Virus record (IMG/VR): IMGVR_UViG_3300030419_003547
Coordinates: 1-22,502 of that record
From: a virus
Length of the DNA: 22,502 bases
Strand: one strand, 5' to 3'
The notes beneath the pieces are model-generated. The model worked only from the letters and a program-made list of their open reading frames with translations, was not told where the DNA came from and searched no databases. Both the position numbers and the translations under genes were made by a program. Below are positions 6,440 through 13,095 of this stretch, piece by piece. The first letter of the stretch is position 1; each line of letters opens with the position of its first letter.

Positions 6440-7151
6440 AAAAGGTTCAGCAAGATATTATTTCACACAAAAAACAGAAGACGCTATTATTCGTTACAAT
6501 AACGAAAAAAGAGCTACAATGAGAAATAGAATCTATAATGACCATATAGCTGCCGCTTTTGACAAGTTAGTTGAAAATATAATTCACACATTTAAATTTT
6601 ATTATTTTGATGTTTCTTCGGAAGAAGTGAAACACGAAGTAGTAAGTTTCTTGGTTATGAATATGCATAAATACACAGAAGGTAAAGGTAAAGCTTTCTC
6701 TTATTTTAGTATTGTAGCAAAAAATTATTTAATTTTACACAATAATAACAATTATAAAAAAATGAAAACACACGATAAAATTGATGTGTTAGATTGGGAT
6801 AGAAGTATTCAAACAGAAATACAACAAAAAGATACAAATAATGCATATAATGAATTTGTAAAACAAATGTTAGAATACTGGGACAATAATATGAATGTAA
6901 TATTTAGACGACAAAAAGATATTCGTGTCGCGGATGCAGTATTACATATTTTTAGAATAAAAGGTAATATAGAAAATTTCAACAAAAAAGCGTTATACAT
7001 CTTAATAAGAGAAATGACACAATCAAACACACAACACATTACAAGAGTTATCAATGTAATGAAGAAATATCAGAGGGGCATTTACAAGGAATTTCAAGTA
7101 AATGGATTCATTGACACAAAGACCACAGGGTCTTTTGTTATCCATAATTAA
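6423..7151 (+). CDS. 55: T4 gp55-like late-transcription sigma factor
   Basis: The protein is a divergent sigma factor of the T4 gp55 type, which binds host RNA polymerase core and recognises late promoters. The N-terminal stretch 'YYFTQKTEDAIIRYNN' (12-27), then 'RNRIYNDHI' and 'KLVENIIHTFKFYYFD', match what I recall of gp55 proteins in cyanophages and related marine phages. The sigma-2-like polymerase-binding and -10-reading part is 'VKHEVVSFLVMNMHKY' plus 'GKGKAFSYFSIVAKNYLI' (69-104). At 242 residues it is longer than T4 gp55 (about 185). I do not see a short clamp-binding tail at the C-terminus. A GGAG site lies 9 bases upstream in the preceding gene. Its last codons form a terminator-like hairpin. 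Confidence in the family is good; function in this phage is inferred. Confidence 0.85.
   Translation: MPRKAKKGSARYYFTQKTEDAIIRYNNEKRATMRNRIYNDHIAAAFDKLVENIIHTFKFYYFDVSSEEVKHEVVSFLVMNMHKYTEGKGKAFSYFSIVAKNYLILHNNNNYKKMKTHDKIDVLDWDRSIQTEIQQKDTNNAYNEFVKQMLEYWDNNMNVIFRRQKDIRVADAVLHIFRIKGNIENFNKKALYILIREMTQSNTQHITRVINVMKKYQRGIYKEFQVNGFIDTKTTGSFVIHN
7118..7137 (+). terminator. Intrinsic terminator inside the 3' end of the sigma gene
   Basis: A perfect 7-bp stem pairs AAAGACC (7118-7124) with GGTCTTT (7129-7135) around an ACAG loop. It continues directly into TCTTTTGTT. The hairpin is coding DNA: it encodes the residues Lys-Thr-Thr-Gly-Ser-Phe just before the sigma stop codon. Stem plus T-run is the normal form of a rho-independent terminator, although the T-run is short and broken by a G. 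Confidence 0.6.
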
Positions 7152-7239
7152 TATATACAATTACTTATTACAGAATTTGAGTTTATTGCTATTACAGAAT
7201 AGACTCAATGTGAGTTCAATAATACGGAGGATATAGACT
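7152..7239 (+). promoter_or_regulatory. Structured leader of the 73-aa membrane protein gene
   Basis: This 88-base gap is the untranslated leader of the next gene. It holds a direct repeat ATTACAGAAT (7167-7176 and 7191-7200). It also has two alternative hairpins that share one arm: TTGAGT (7177-7182) can pair with ACTCAA (7203-7208), or ACTCA (7203-7207) can pair with TGAGT (7211-7215). A strong CGGAGG ribosome site (7225-7230) sits 9 bases before the ATG. No clear -35/-10 pair is visible, so the promoter is not located. Confidence 0.45.
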
Positions 7240-7461
7240 ATGAAAGATATCGTAACAACAATAAAGGGATATGTAAATGATTTAGTTCACTTATCATTAT
7301 CACTTGTTGCATTCGGAGCAGTTGCAGGAATTATATTTCCAGGTGGAATGTTCGGAATTGATGTAATCGGTAATCTGATATCATTAGTTAATATGTTTGG
7401 TGAAGCTGGTTTCGCTGGTTTCATCACATTAGTGATATTGGTCGGTTTATTTCGTAAGTAG
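7240..7461 (+). CDS. Small two-helix membrane protein in its own transcription unit
   Basis: The 73-residue product has a short amphipathic start (MKDIVTTIKGYVNDL). Two hydrophobic helices follow, roughly residues 17-38 and 52-71, joined by a glycine-rich link 'FPGGMFGIDVIGNL'. The C-terminus is 'FRK'. Its size and topology would suit a holin or another membrane-active phage protein, but no family is certain. What is striking is the setting. Terminator-like hairpins lie on both sides, an 88-base structured leader precedes it, and its Shine-Dalgarno site is among the strongest in the window. This suggests a separately controlled, possibly abundant product made apart from both the sigma operon and the tail genes. 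Confidence 0.75.
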   Translation: MKDIVTTIKGYVNDLVHLSLSLVAFGAVAGIIFPGGMFGIDVIGNLISLVNMFGEAGFAGFITLVILVGLFRK

Positions 7462-7476
7462 GAACACGAAATACAT

Positions 7477-7502
7477 AAGCAATAAAATCCTACATATTGC
7501 TT
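7477..7502 (+). other. Stem-loop after the membrane protein gene
   Basis: AAGCAAT (7477-7483) pairs perfectly with ATTGCTT (7496-7502), leaving a 12-base loop. It lies between the stop codon at 7461 and the terminator at 7509-7548. It could protect the 3' end of the messenger or be a processing site. It lacks a T-run, so it is not itself a terminator. Confidence 0.45.
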
Positions 7503-7508
7503 AATTAA

Positions 7509-7548
7509 AAAGGGAGCAAAGTATTAATTTATTTTGTTCCCTTTTTTT
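7509..7548 (+). terminator. Rho-independent terminator, possibly bidirectional
   Basis: AAAGGGAGCAAA (7509-7520) pairs with TTTGTTCCCTTT (7533-7544) with a single G-T wobble, around a 12-base A+T loop. Seven T's follow (7542-7548). On the opposite strand the same stem is followed by TTTTTAATT, so it could stop transcription from either side. It separates the 73-aa membrane protein gene from the tail genes. Confidence 0.85.
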
Positions 7549-7568
7549 GTTTCCATATATTTATAAGT
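7545..7568 (+). promoter_or_regulatory. Candidate late promoter, first strong copy
   Basis: TTTTGTTTCC is followed directly by ATATATTTATAA (ends 7566) and then GT. It begins in the T-run of the terminator and ends 14 bases before the ATG at 7582. The 22 bases 7545-7566 match the copy at 19393-19414 with one difference. On the minus strand the core reads TATAAATA, the T4 late box. Its position at the start of the tail gene block suggests it is a promoter for the late genes. If so, the messenger leader would be only about 10 bases. Confidence 0.6.
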
Positions 7569-7581
7569 AAAGGATTATATT

Positions 7582-7974
7582 ATGTCAAACGATTATGAAA
7601 TATTCAAAGGTAAATCGTTAGCTTCACTCTTTCAAGATATTTACGAAAATCAAAACTACAACAGAAAACAATTAGATGTTTTGACTAAAAATATCACAGC
7701 AATGATAAAAGATGGCGATACAGCAGTTCAAATTGTTCCAATGATTAAAGAATATTTAGAAATTAATGTTCGCAATGATGAATTGTTGGTTAAGTTAGCA
7801 TCTATTGTTCAAAAGATTATATCAGCTGAAGGTAAAGGTGAATCTGAAAGTGAATTTGGTTTATCTGAAAGTGAAAAAGAACAGATACTTAAAACCATAG
7901 TAGAACACGATACTATGGATTTACAAAACGCATCTGATAAAATTACAAAAGAAATAAGTTCTAAAAAAGATTAA
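7582..7974 (+). CDS. Helical hypothetical protein, first gene of the tail block
   Basis: This 130-residue protein is largely alpha-helical and acidic, with no membrane segment. The first part contains 'YEIFKGKSLASLFQDIYENQNYNRKQ'. The middle 'IVPMIKEYLEINVRNDELLVKLASIVQKII' looks like a helical hairpin or coiled coil. A low-complexity linker 'GKGESESEFGLSESEKEQ' follows. I recall related small proteins beside baseplate hub genes in T4-like marine phages, but I know no function for them. It starts 13 bases after the candidate late promoter, behind an AAAGG site, and ends 6 bases before the hub gene. It may be a tail assembly or scaffold factor, by position only. Confidence 0.72.
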   Translation: MSNDYEIFKGKSLASLFQDIYENQNYNRKQLDVLTKNITAMIKDGDTAVQIVPMIKEYLEINVRNDELLVKLASIVQKIISAEGKGESESEFGLSESEKEQILKTIVEHDTMDLQNASDKITKEISSKKD

Positions 7975-7980
7975 AAAAAA

Positions 7981-9225
7981 ATGCCTTATAAAAAATATAC
8001 TAATAAAGTATCTCTTGGAAACACCAATGAGTTTTTTAATAGAATCAAGGGTGAAGTAATAAATTTAATAAAAGCTTCAGAATTTGAGTTTTATGAATTG
8101 GAATTATTTTCAGTTCAAGACATTTTATTAGATGAAAAATTGTTACCAAAAAATAATGGAAATATAAATTATAAATATTATGGAGCAATTAAAGGATTTT
8201 GGATAAATGATGAAAGAAAAAAAATCTTACCAATGGGGGAACAATGGGTTTTACCATTAGACCCGAGTATTAAAAGATATCCAATAAAAGGCGAAAATGT
8301 TGTTTGTGTAAATTATCTTGGTAGAACTTATTATACAACAACACTTAATCATAACAATAATCCAAACCATTCTATACTTTCTGGTTTAAGTAAAAAATCA
8401 ACTGTGGAAGAAGTTCCACCAATGGTTTCTACTTCACCTATGTTTAATAAACCAGTATTAGTAGACGCTGGTGATATTGTTATTCAAGGTAGATTTAATA
8501 ATTCCATTAACATAGGTTCTCAAGATATGGTGGGTTCATCAATTAAATTGGTTGCTCACGGAAGAGAAAATCCAACTTATGATTTAGAAAAAGATGCAGC
8601 TTCTATTTATATACAAGATGGTGGAAGTGTAAAAGTTAAGAATCCAAATAGTAAACTGGGTTCAAATATAGTTACTGGAAAAAAGATTGTGTTAGATGCA
8701 GATTATATTGTAATTAACGCTAAAAAACAATTAAAATTACAAGGTGGTGATTTAGTAGAAGTAGTAGGTGGTAATACAGAAATTAAACATAACGCTGGTG
8801 GACAAATAGTAACAGGTGAAACTGAAAAAGCGATTGATGAGATACGAGAAAGAGTTAAGAAAAAAGCTACTGACGAATTCAACGAAAAGAAAAAAGAATT
8901 TATAGACGCAAAAAATAAAGTTCAAGAAGCCTTTGATAAAGGAATTAAGGATTTAAGAGACCTTGATAACAAAATGAAAGATGCTGTCGAAAATATTGAA
9001 AAGAAAATTAAACAAATTAGACAAGTATCATTTACTTTTGATGCACAAGAGTTTACAAAACTACAAGACAAAGTAAACAAATTACAAGCAGAGTTAGGTG
9101 CTACACCACCAACAGACCCAGTTAAAATAGTAAGAATAACAAAAGACTTGTTAGATGTATTTAGAAGTTTTTCAACATTAGATTTTATGAACAAAGATAT
9201 CGTAACGATTAAAAAGAAAAAGTAG
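7981..9225 (+). CDS. 5: Baseplate hub/tail spike protein, gp5-like
   Basis: The 414-residue protein is likely the central baseplate spike or hub. The N-terminal part (about 65-125) fits the gp5 OB-fold: 'YYGAIKGFWI', 'LPLDPSIKRYPIKGENVVCVNYLGRTYY'. Around 164-180 is 'AGDIVIQGRFNNSINIG', a motif common to hub proteins of T4-like marine phages. Next comes a beta-rich stretch (about 187-280) with 'IVLDADYIVINAKKQLKLQGGDLVEVVGG', which suits the repeating beta-helix of a spike. No gp5-type lysozyme domain is present between them. The C-terminal 280-373 is a long charged coiled coil, unusual after a spike. There is no Shine-Dalgarno site: nine A's (7973-7981) run into the ATG, so initiation may depend on coupling with the upstream gene. 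Confidence 0.75.
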   Translation: MPYKKYTNKVSLGNTNEFFNRIKGEVINLIKASEFEFYELELFSVQDILLDEKLLPKNNGNINYKYYGAIKGFWINDERKKILPMGEQWVLPLDPSIKRYPIKGENVVCVNYLGRTYYTTTLNHNNNPNHSILSGLSKKSTVEEVPPMVSTSPMFNKPVLVDAGDIVIQGRFNNSINIGSQDMVGSSIKLVAHGRENPTYDLEKDAASIYIQDGGSVKVKNPNSKLGSNIVTGKKIVLDADYIVINAKKQLKLQGGDLVEVVGGNTEIKHNAGGQIVTGETEKAIDEIRERVKKKATDEFNEKKKEFIDAKNKVQEAFDKGIKDLRDLDNKMKDAVENIEKKIKQIRQVSFTFDAQEFTKLQDKVNKLQAELGATPPTDPVKIVRITKDLLDVFRSFSTLDFMNKDIVTIKKKK

Positions 9226-9233
9226 GAGTAAAA

Positions 9234-9671
9234 ATGAAACAAGGTAAATTAGTATCATTAATAAAAGAAGTTGTCAAACAAGAGGTTAAAAAACAGATAA
9301 CCAATATACTTATTAATGAAACAAATATTCCCAAAGTAAAACCAGTAGTTAAGAAGAAAAAAGTTAAGGAACAGAAGTTTACAGATAATCCAATGCTTAA
9401 CAAAATTCTAAATGAAACTGCAAATAGTCCAAAAGAATTAGAGGAGTATCCAACATTAGGCGGGGGAACTTTTGACTCAAGTCGTATGACTGAAATGTTA
9501 GGATATGGAGCTGGTATGGGAAATGATGAACTTAAACGAGAAGTAGCGGCCGCAAGCACTTTAAAGAGTGGCGGAATAAATCCAGAAGCAGCTCCAGAGC
9601 ATTTAAAAGATGCATTAACACGAGACTATTCTGGTTTGATGAAAGCTATTGATAAGAAAAAAGGTAAGTAA
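9234..9671 (+). CDS. Lysine-rich hypothetical protein in the baseplate operon
   Basis: I do not assign a function. The 145-residue protein starts with an amphipathic helix 'KLVSLIKEVVKQEVKKQI', followed by a very basic linker (KPVVKKKKVKEQK). Then comes a segment ending in 'LTRDYSGLMKAIDKKKGK'. The first part could dock on another helix; the linker looks disordered. It has a good AGGAG site (AGGAGTAAAAATG, identical to that before 19471). Its stop overlaps the gp25 start by one base, which ties it to baseplate assembly. It could be a small baseplate connector or a tail-assembly chaperone, but nothing in the sequence decides this. Confidence 0.7.
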   Translation: MKQGKLVSLIKEVVKQEVKKQITNILINETNIPKVKPVVKKKKVKEQKFTDNPMLNKILNETANSPKELEEYPTLGGGTFDSSRMTEMLGYGAGMGNDELKREVAAASTLKSGGINPEAAPEHLKDALTRDYSGLMKAIDKKKGK

Positions 9672-10084
9672 TGTCGAGTGCAAGAGAAAATGATTTAAAT
9701 CCAGATGTTAGTATTGGTTTAGAGTTACCTTTCGCGAGAAGCAAAACAGGTTTATTTGGTAGAACACAAACAACATTAGAACAAGCAGGACATAATATAA
9801 AAAATTTATTATTAACTGCAAAGGGTGAAAGAGTGATGCAACCTGACTTTGGTTCTGATTTAAGAACTTTATTATTTGAACAATCAGATGAAAATATTAG
9901 TGAAAGAATTAGAGAAAGTATAGATGAAGCTATGTCTACTTGGTTACCTTATATAGACATATCTGATATTGATATTATACAAGACGAAAAAAATTTAAAT
10001 ACTATGAAAGTTAATATAAATTTTTCTTTGAATTACGAACCAGATAGATTTAATACAATAACTTTGGATATTGAAGGAGAATAA
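9671..10084 (+). CDS. 25: Baseplate wedge protein, gp25-like
   Basis: This is a member of the GPW/gp25 family, which forms the inner baseplate wedge of contractile tails and starts sheath polymerisation. The family core is clear: 'LEQAGHNIKNLLLTAKGERVMQPDFGSDLRTLLFEQ' (about 36-71), including the conserved 'GERxMxPxFG' (52-61). The helix 'ISERIRESIDEAMSTWLPYI' and a C-terminal beta hairpin pair follow. At 137 aa the length is normal. About 35 residues precede the core, including 'GLELPFARSKTGLFGRT'. The gene order gp25 then gp6/J is the standard wedge order in contractile systems. It shares one base with the preceding stop and ends 4 bases before gp6, with a GGAGAA site for gp6 in its last codons. 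Confidence 0.92.
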   Translation: MSSARENDLNPDVSIGLELPFARSKTGLFGRTQTTLEQAGHNIKNLLLTAKGERVMQPDFGSDLRTLLFEQSDENISERIRESIDEAMSTWLPYIDISDIDIIQDEKNLNTMKVNINFSLNYEPDRFNTITLDIEGE

Positions 10085-10088
10085 ATAG

Positions 10089-11969
10089 ATGCCAAATGTA
10101 ACAAAAGATGTAAAATATTTAAATAAAGATTTCTCACAATTGAGAAATAATCTTATAGAGTTTGCGAAACAATACTATCCAGACACACATAAAGATTTTA
10201 ATGAAGCCTCACCTGGTATGATGTTTATTGAAATGGCATCATATGTTGGTGATGTGATGTCTTATTATATTGACGCTCAATTTAAAGAATCATTATTAGG
10301 ATATTCAGAAGAATTAAGAACTCTTTATTCAATGGCACAAACATTTGGATATAAACCAAGATTATCAGCTCCTTCATCAGTAAATTTAGAAGTATTTCAA
10401 TTAGTTCCTGCAAAAGGTAGTGGTAATAATGTAGAACCAGATTATGATTATACATTAAATATACCAGTTGGAACAAGAATTTTATCTACGAACGGAACAA
10501 GTTTTAGAACAACTCAAGCTTGTAATTTTAAATATGATTCTATAAGGTCACCAAGAACAACAGAAATTTTTGAAAGAGACACAAATACACAGACACCAAC
10601 ATTTTATTTATTAAAAAAGAATGTTCACGCTAAAAGTGGAGATGTAACATCAGAAAATTTCACATTTACTGAAGCAAAAAAATATTCAAGAATTAAATTA
10701 TCTAATCAAAATGTTATAGAAATAATAAGTGTAACAGATTCAGATAATAATAAATGGTATGAAGTTGATTCATTAGCACAAGATACTGTTTTTGATGAAA
10801 CAGAAAATACTTCTGATAATGACCCAACACTTTCTCAACATTCGAGTGAAGTTCCATTTTTACTTAAATTAAAAAGAGTATCAAAAAGATTTTCAACATT
10901 TAGAAGACCAGATGCAAGAATGGAATTAAGATTTGGTGCTGGTGTTAGTGATAGCCATGACGAAGAAATTATTCCAAATCCAGATAATATTGGTTCAAAT
11001 TTATCAGATAGTCCTACAAAATTATTTGAATCATTTGACCCAACAAATTTTTTGAAAACAAAAACATATGGACAAGCACCAAGTGATACAACACTAACTG
11101 TGGAGTATTCTTATGGTGGTGGTGCACAAGACAATGTTCCTTCTGGTGATATTACAAATATAACAGCTATAACTTTTGAAATAGACAGAACTAACTTAAA
11201 TAAATCAGTATTAGAATTAGTTCAAAATTCAGTAGCGATTTCCAATAAAGAAGCAGCAACTGGTGGTCTTGGAGCAGAAACACCAGAGGAATTAAGAGAA
11301 AATATTAAAGCATATTTCCAATCACAAGGTAGAGCAGTTACAAAAGAAGATTATATTGTAAGAACTTATTCTTTACCAGACAAATATGGTAATATCGCAA
11401 AAGCTTATATTGTTCAAGATGATGTGTTATCTGAAAACGAAGAAGAAACAATACCAAATCCATTAGCATTAAATTTATATGTTCTTGGATATGATAGTAA
11501 TAAGTTTTTAACGAGTGTAAATGATGCAGTAAAAGAAAATTTAAAAAACTATTTAATAAGATTCAGACCAATAACAGACGCTGTAAATATTAAAAATGGA
11601 TATGTTATAAATATTGGTGTTAATTATTCAATAGTTACAACAAGTAATGCAAATCATCAAGAAACATTACTTAAAGTTAATAATTTAATAGCTAATTATT
11701 TTGAAATTGATAGATGGCAAATTAATCAACCAATTATACTTTCAAAACTACAATCAGAAATATTAACAATTGATGGTGTAGCATCAGTCACAGATTTAAG
11801 AATAACAAACAAATATAAAACCATAGATGGTTATAGTGGAAATGTTTACGATATACAATCAGCAAATAAAAGTGGAATAGTATATCCCGCACTTGACCCA
11901 AGTATATTTGAATTAAAATATCCATTAAAAGACATTGTTGGTAATGTAGATGGTGGTGAAAATGAATAA
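10089..11969 (+). CDS. 6: Baseplate wedge protein, gp6/J-like
   Basis: This is a baseplate J family member, corresponding to T4 gp6, which forms the ring of the baseplate wedges around the hub. The N-terminal 'YLNKDFSQLRNNLIEFAKQYYP' and 'EASPGMMFIEMASYVGDVMSYYID' (about 10-65), with 'LGYKP'-type 'FGYKPRLSAPSSV', are typical of T4-like gp6. The central J signature is around residues 390-425: 'GGLGAETPEELRENIKAYFQSQGRAVTKEDY'. The C-terminal domain contains 'LIRFRPITDAVNIKNGYVINIGVNY' and 'LSKLQSEILTIDGVASVTDLRI', also usual for this family. Its length of 626 aa is close to T4 gp6 (660). It lies directly after gp25. The next gene has its own strong GGAGGAG site 15 bases later. Confidence 0.92.
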   Translation: MPNVTKDVKYLNKDFSQLRNNLIEFAKQYYPDTHKDFNEASPGMMFIEMASYVGDVMSYYIDAQFKESLLGYSEELRTLYSMAQTFGYKPRLSAPSSVNLEVFQLVPAKGSGNNVEPDYDYTLNIPVGTRILSTNGTSFRTTQACNFKYDSIRSPRTTEIFERDTNTQTPTFYLLKKNVHAKSGDVTSENFTFTEAKKYSRIKLSNQNVIEIISVTDSDNNKWYEVDSLAQDTVFDETENTSDNDPTLSQHSSEVPFLLKLKRVSKRFSTFRRPDARMELRFGAGVSDSHDEEIIPNPDNIGSNLSDSPTKLFESFDPTNFLKTKTYGQAPSDTTLTVEYSYGGGAQDNVPSGDITNITAITFEIDRTNLNKSVLELVQNSVAISNKEAATGGLGAETPEELRENIKAYFQSQGRAVTKEDYIVRTYSLPDKYGNIAKAYIVQDDVLSENEEETIPNPLALNLYVLGYDSNKFLTSVNDAVKENLKNYLIRFRPITDAVNIKNGYVINIGVNYSIVTTSNANHQETLLKVNNLIANYFEIDRWQINQPIILSKLQSEILTIDGVASVTDLRITNKYKTIDGYSGNVYDIQSANKSGIVYPALDPSIFELKYPLKDIVGNVDGGENE

Positions 11970-11984
11970 TGGAGGAGAATACTA

Positions 11985-13091
11985 ATGCATTTCTTTACAT
12001 TTGCAGAAAAAGACGCAACACTTTACGAAGGTAGTGCTACTCAAAGTAGAAATACGGGATTAGACGAAATATTAGAAGTTCGTAAAGATATGAACGCAGA
12101 TGGTTCAGTTGTAAATGTTTCAAGAGTTTTGATAAAATTTAACATAACTAATATATCGGAATCAATTGTAGCAGGAACTATTCCTGAAAATGCAAGATAC
12201 TATTTAAATTTATATGATGCTTCTTCGGTAGAATTAACAACAAGTCAATCTTTATTCGCACACCCTGTAAGTCAATCTTGGGTTCAAGGTGATGGAAGAT
12301 TTTTTGATAAACCAGCTACAACAGAGGGAACATCTTGGAGATATCGAGACGGTGAAAATACAGGAACTCAATGGATTAGTGGTTCAAATAACACAGGTGG
12401 AACTTGGTATGCGGGAAGTGGTTATGAAGCATCTCAATCATTTAATCACGAAACAACTGATATGAGAATGGATGTTACAGATATCGTAACCAAATGGTTG
12501 AGTGGTTCTATAGCTAACGAAGGATTTATGATAAAGCGTTCAGGTAGTGTTGGTAATACATCATCTTCATTAGATGAAGGAAGCACAGATAGACTTGGAC
12601 ATTTCAAATTCTTTTCAAGAGATACACACACAATATATCCACCAAAATTAGAAGTTGAATATGATGATTCGTCATTCTCGACAGGTTCATTGTCAGAATT
12701 ATCTTCAGATGATATAGATGAAGTTGTTGTTTATATGAAAGGTTTAAGAGAAGAATATAAAGAAAAATCAAAAGTTAAATTTAGAATATATGGTCGTGAA
12801 AGATTTCCAACAAGAACTTATTCAACAAGTTCACAAAATCTAACTGTAAAATTTATTCCAAGTAGAAGTCAATACTCAGTTAGAGATGCTTTGACAGAAG
12901 ATGAAATTATACCATTTTCAACAGGTTCTTATTTAAGTTGTGATGGAACAAGTAATTATTTCAGATTAGATTTAAATGCATTCCAACCAGAAAGACACTA
13001 TCGTTTTCTTTACAAAATAGTAAGTGGTAGTGGAAATACAAGAACAGAAAACATTATAGATAACGACCACATATTTAAAATAACGAGGTAA
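11985..13091 (+). CDS. DNRLRE-like virion structural protein
   Basis: The 368-residue protein starts with a pattern typical of the DNRLRE beta-sandwich domain. 'KDATLYEGSATQSRNTGLDEILEV' (9-32) is followed by 'SRVLIKFNI' (46-54), then 'ARYYLNLYDA' and 'DMRMDVTDIVTKWLSGSIANEGFMIKRSG', the region where this family closes its sandwich. In bacteria such domains are surface adhesion modules. Here the position between gp6 and the long tail proteins suggests a baseplate or fibre-attachment subunit. The C-terminal third (about 240-368) is a second beta-rich domain with 'YMKGLREEYKEKSKVKFRIYGRERFP'. Its start has the clearest ribosome site of the tail block (GGAGGAG, 11971-11977). No signal peptide is seen. 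Confidence 0.7.
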   Translation: MHFFTFAEKDATLYEGSATQSRNTGLDEILEVRKDMNADGSVVNVSRVLIKFNITNISESIVAGTIPENARYYLNLYDASSVELTTSQSLFAHPVSQSWVQGDGRFFDKPATTEGTSWRYRDGENTGTQWISGSNNTGGTWYAGSGYEASQSFNHETTDMRMDVTDIVTKWLSGSIANEGFMIKRSGSVGNTSSSLDEGSTDRLGHFKFFSRDTHTIYPPKLEVEYDDSSFSTGSLSELSSDDIDEVVVYMKGLREEYKEKSKVKFRIYGRERFPTRTYSTSSQNLTVKFIPSRSQYSVRDALTEDEIIPFSTGSYLSCDGTSNYFRLDLNAFQPERHYRFLYKIVSGSGNTRTENIIDNDHIFKITR

Positions 13092-13095
13092 ACAA

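Noticed and set aside
7111-7148. TTGACA followed by CATAAT as a sigma-70 promoter for the 73-aa gene
   Set aside because: The spacing is about 26 bases, far from the usual 17, and the TTGACA is coding sequence of the sigma gene. I could not locate a convincing promoter there.
8170-8177. T4 late box TATAAATA on the + strand
   Set aside because: It is inside the hub coding sequence (the Asn-Tyr-Lys-Tyr region) with no gene start downstream; a chance hit in A+T-rich DNA.
8922-9559. Minus-strand open frames opposite the hub and lysine-rich genes (8922-9242, 9209-9559)
   Set aside because: They lie wholly opposite well-supported + strand genes, have no ribosome sites, and translate to low-complexity Phe/Ser/Leu-rich sequence expected from the reverse of Lys/Glu-rich coding DNA.
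12544-12560. Hairpin CTTCAT-TAG-ATGAAG
   Set aside because: It is inside the DNRLRE-like gene, has no T-run, and follows from the codons for Ser-Leu-Asp-Glu. No evidence of a regulatory role.
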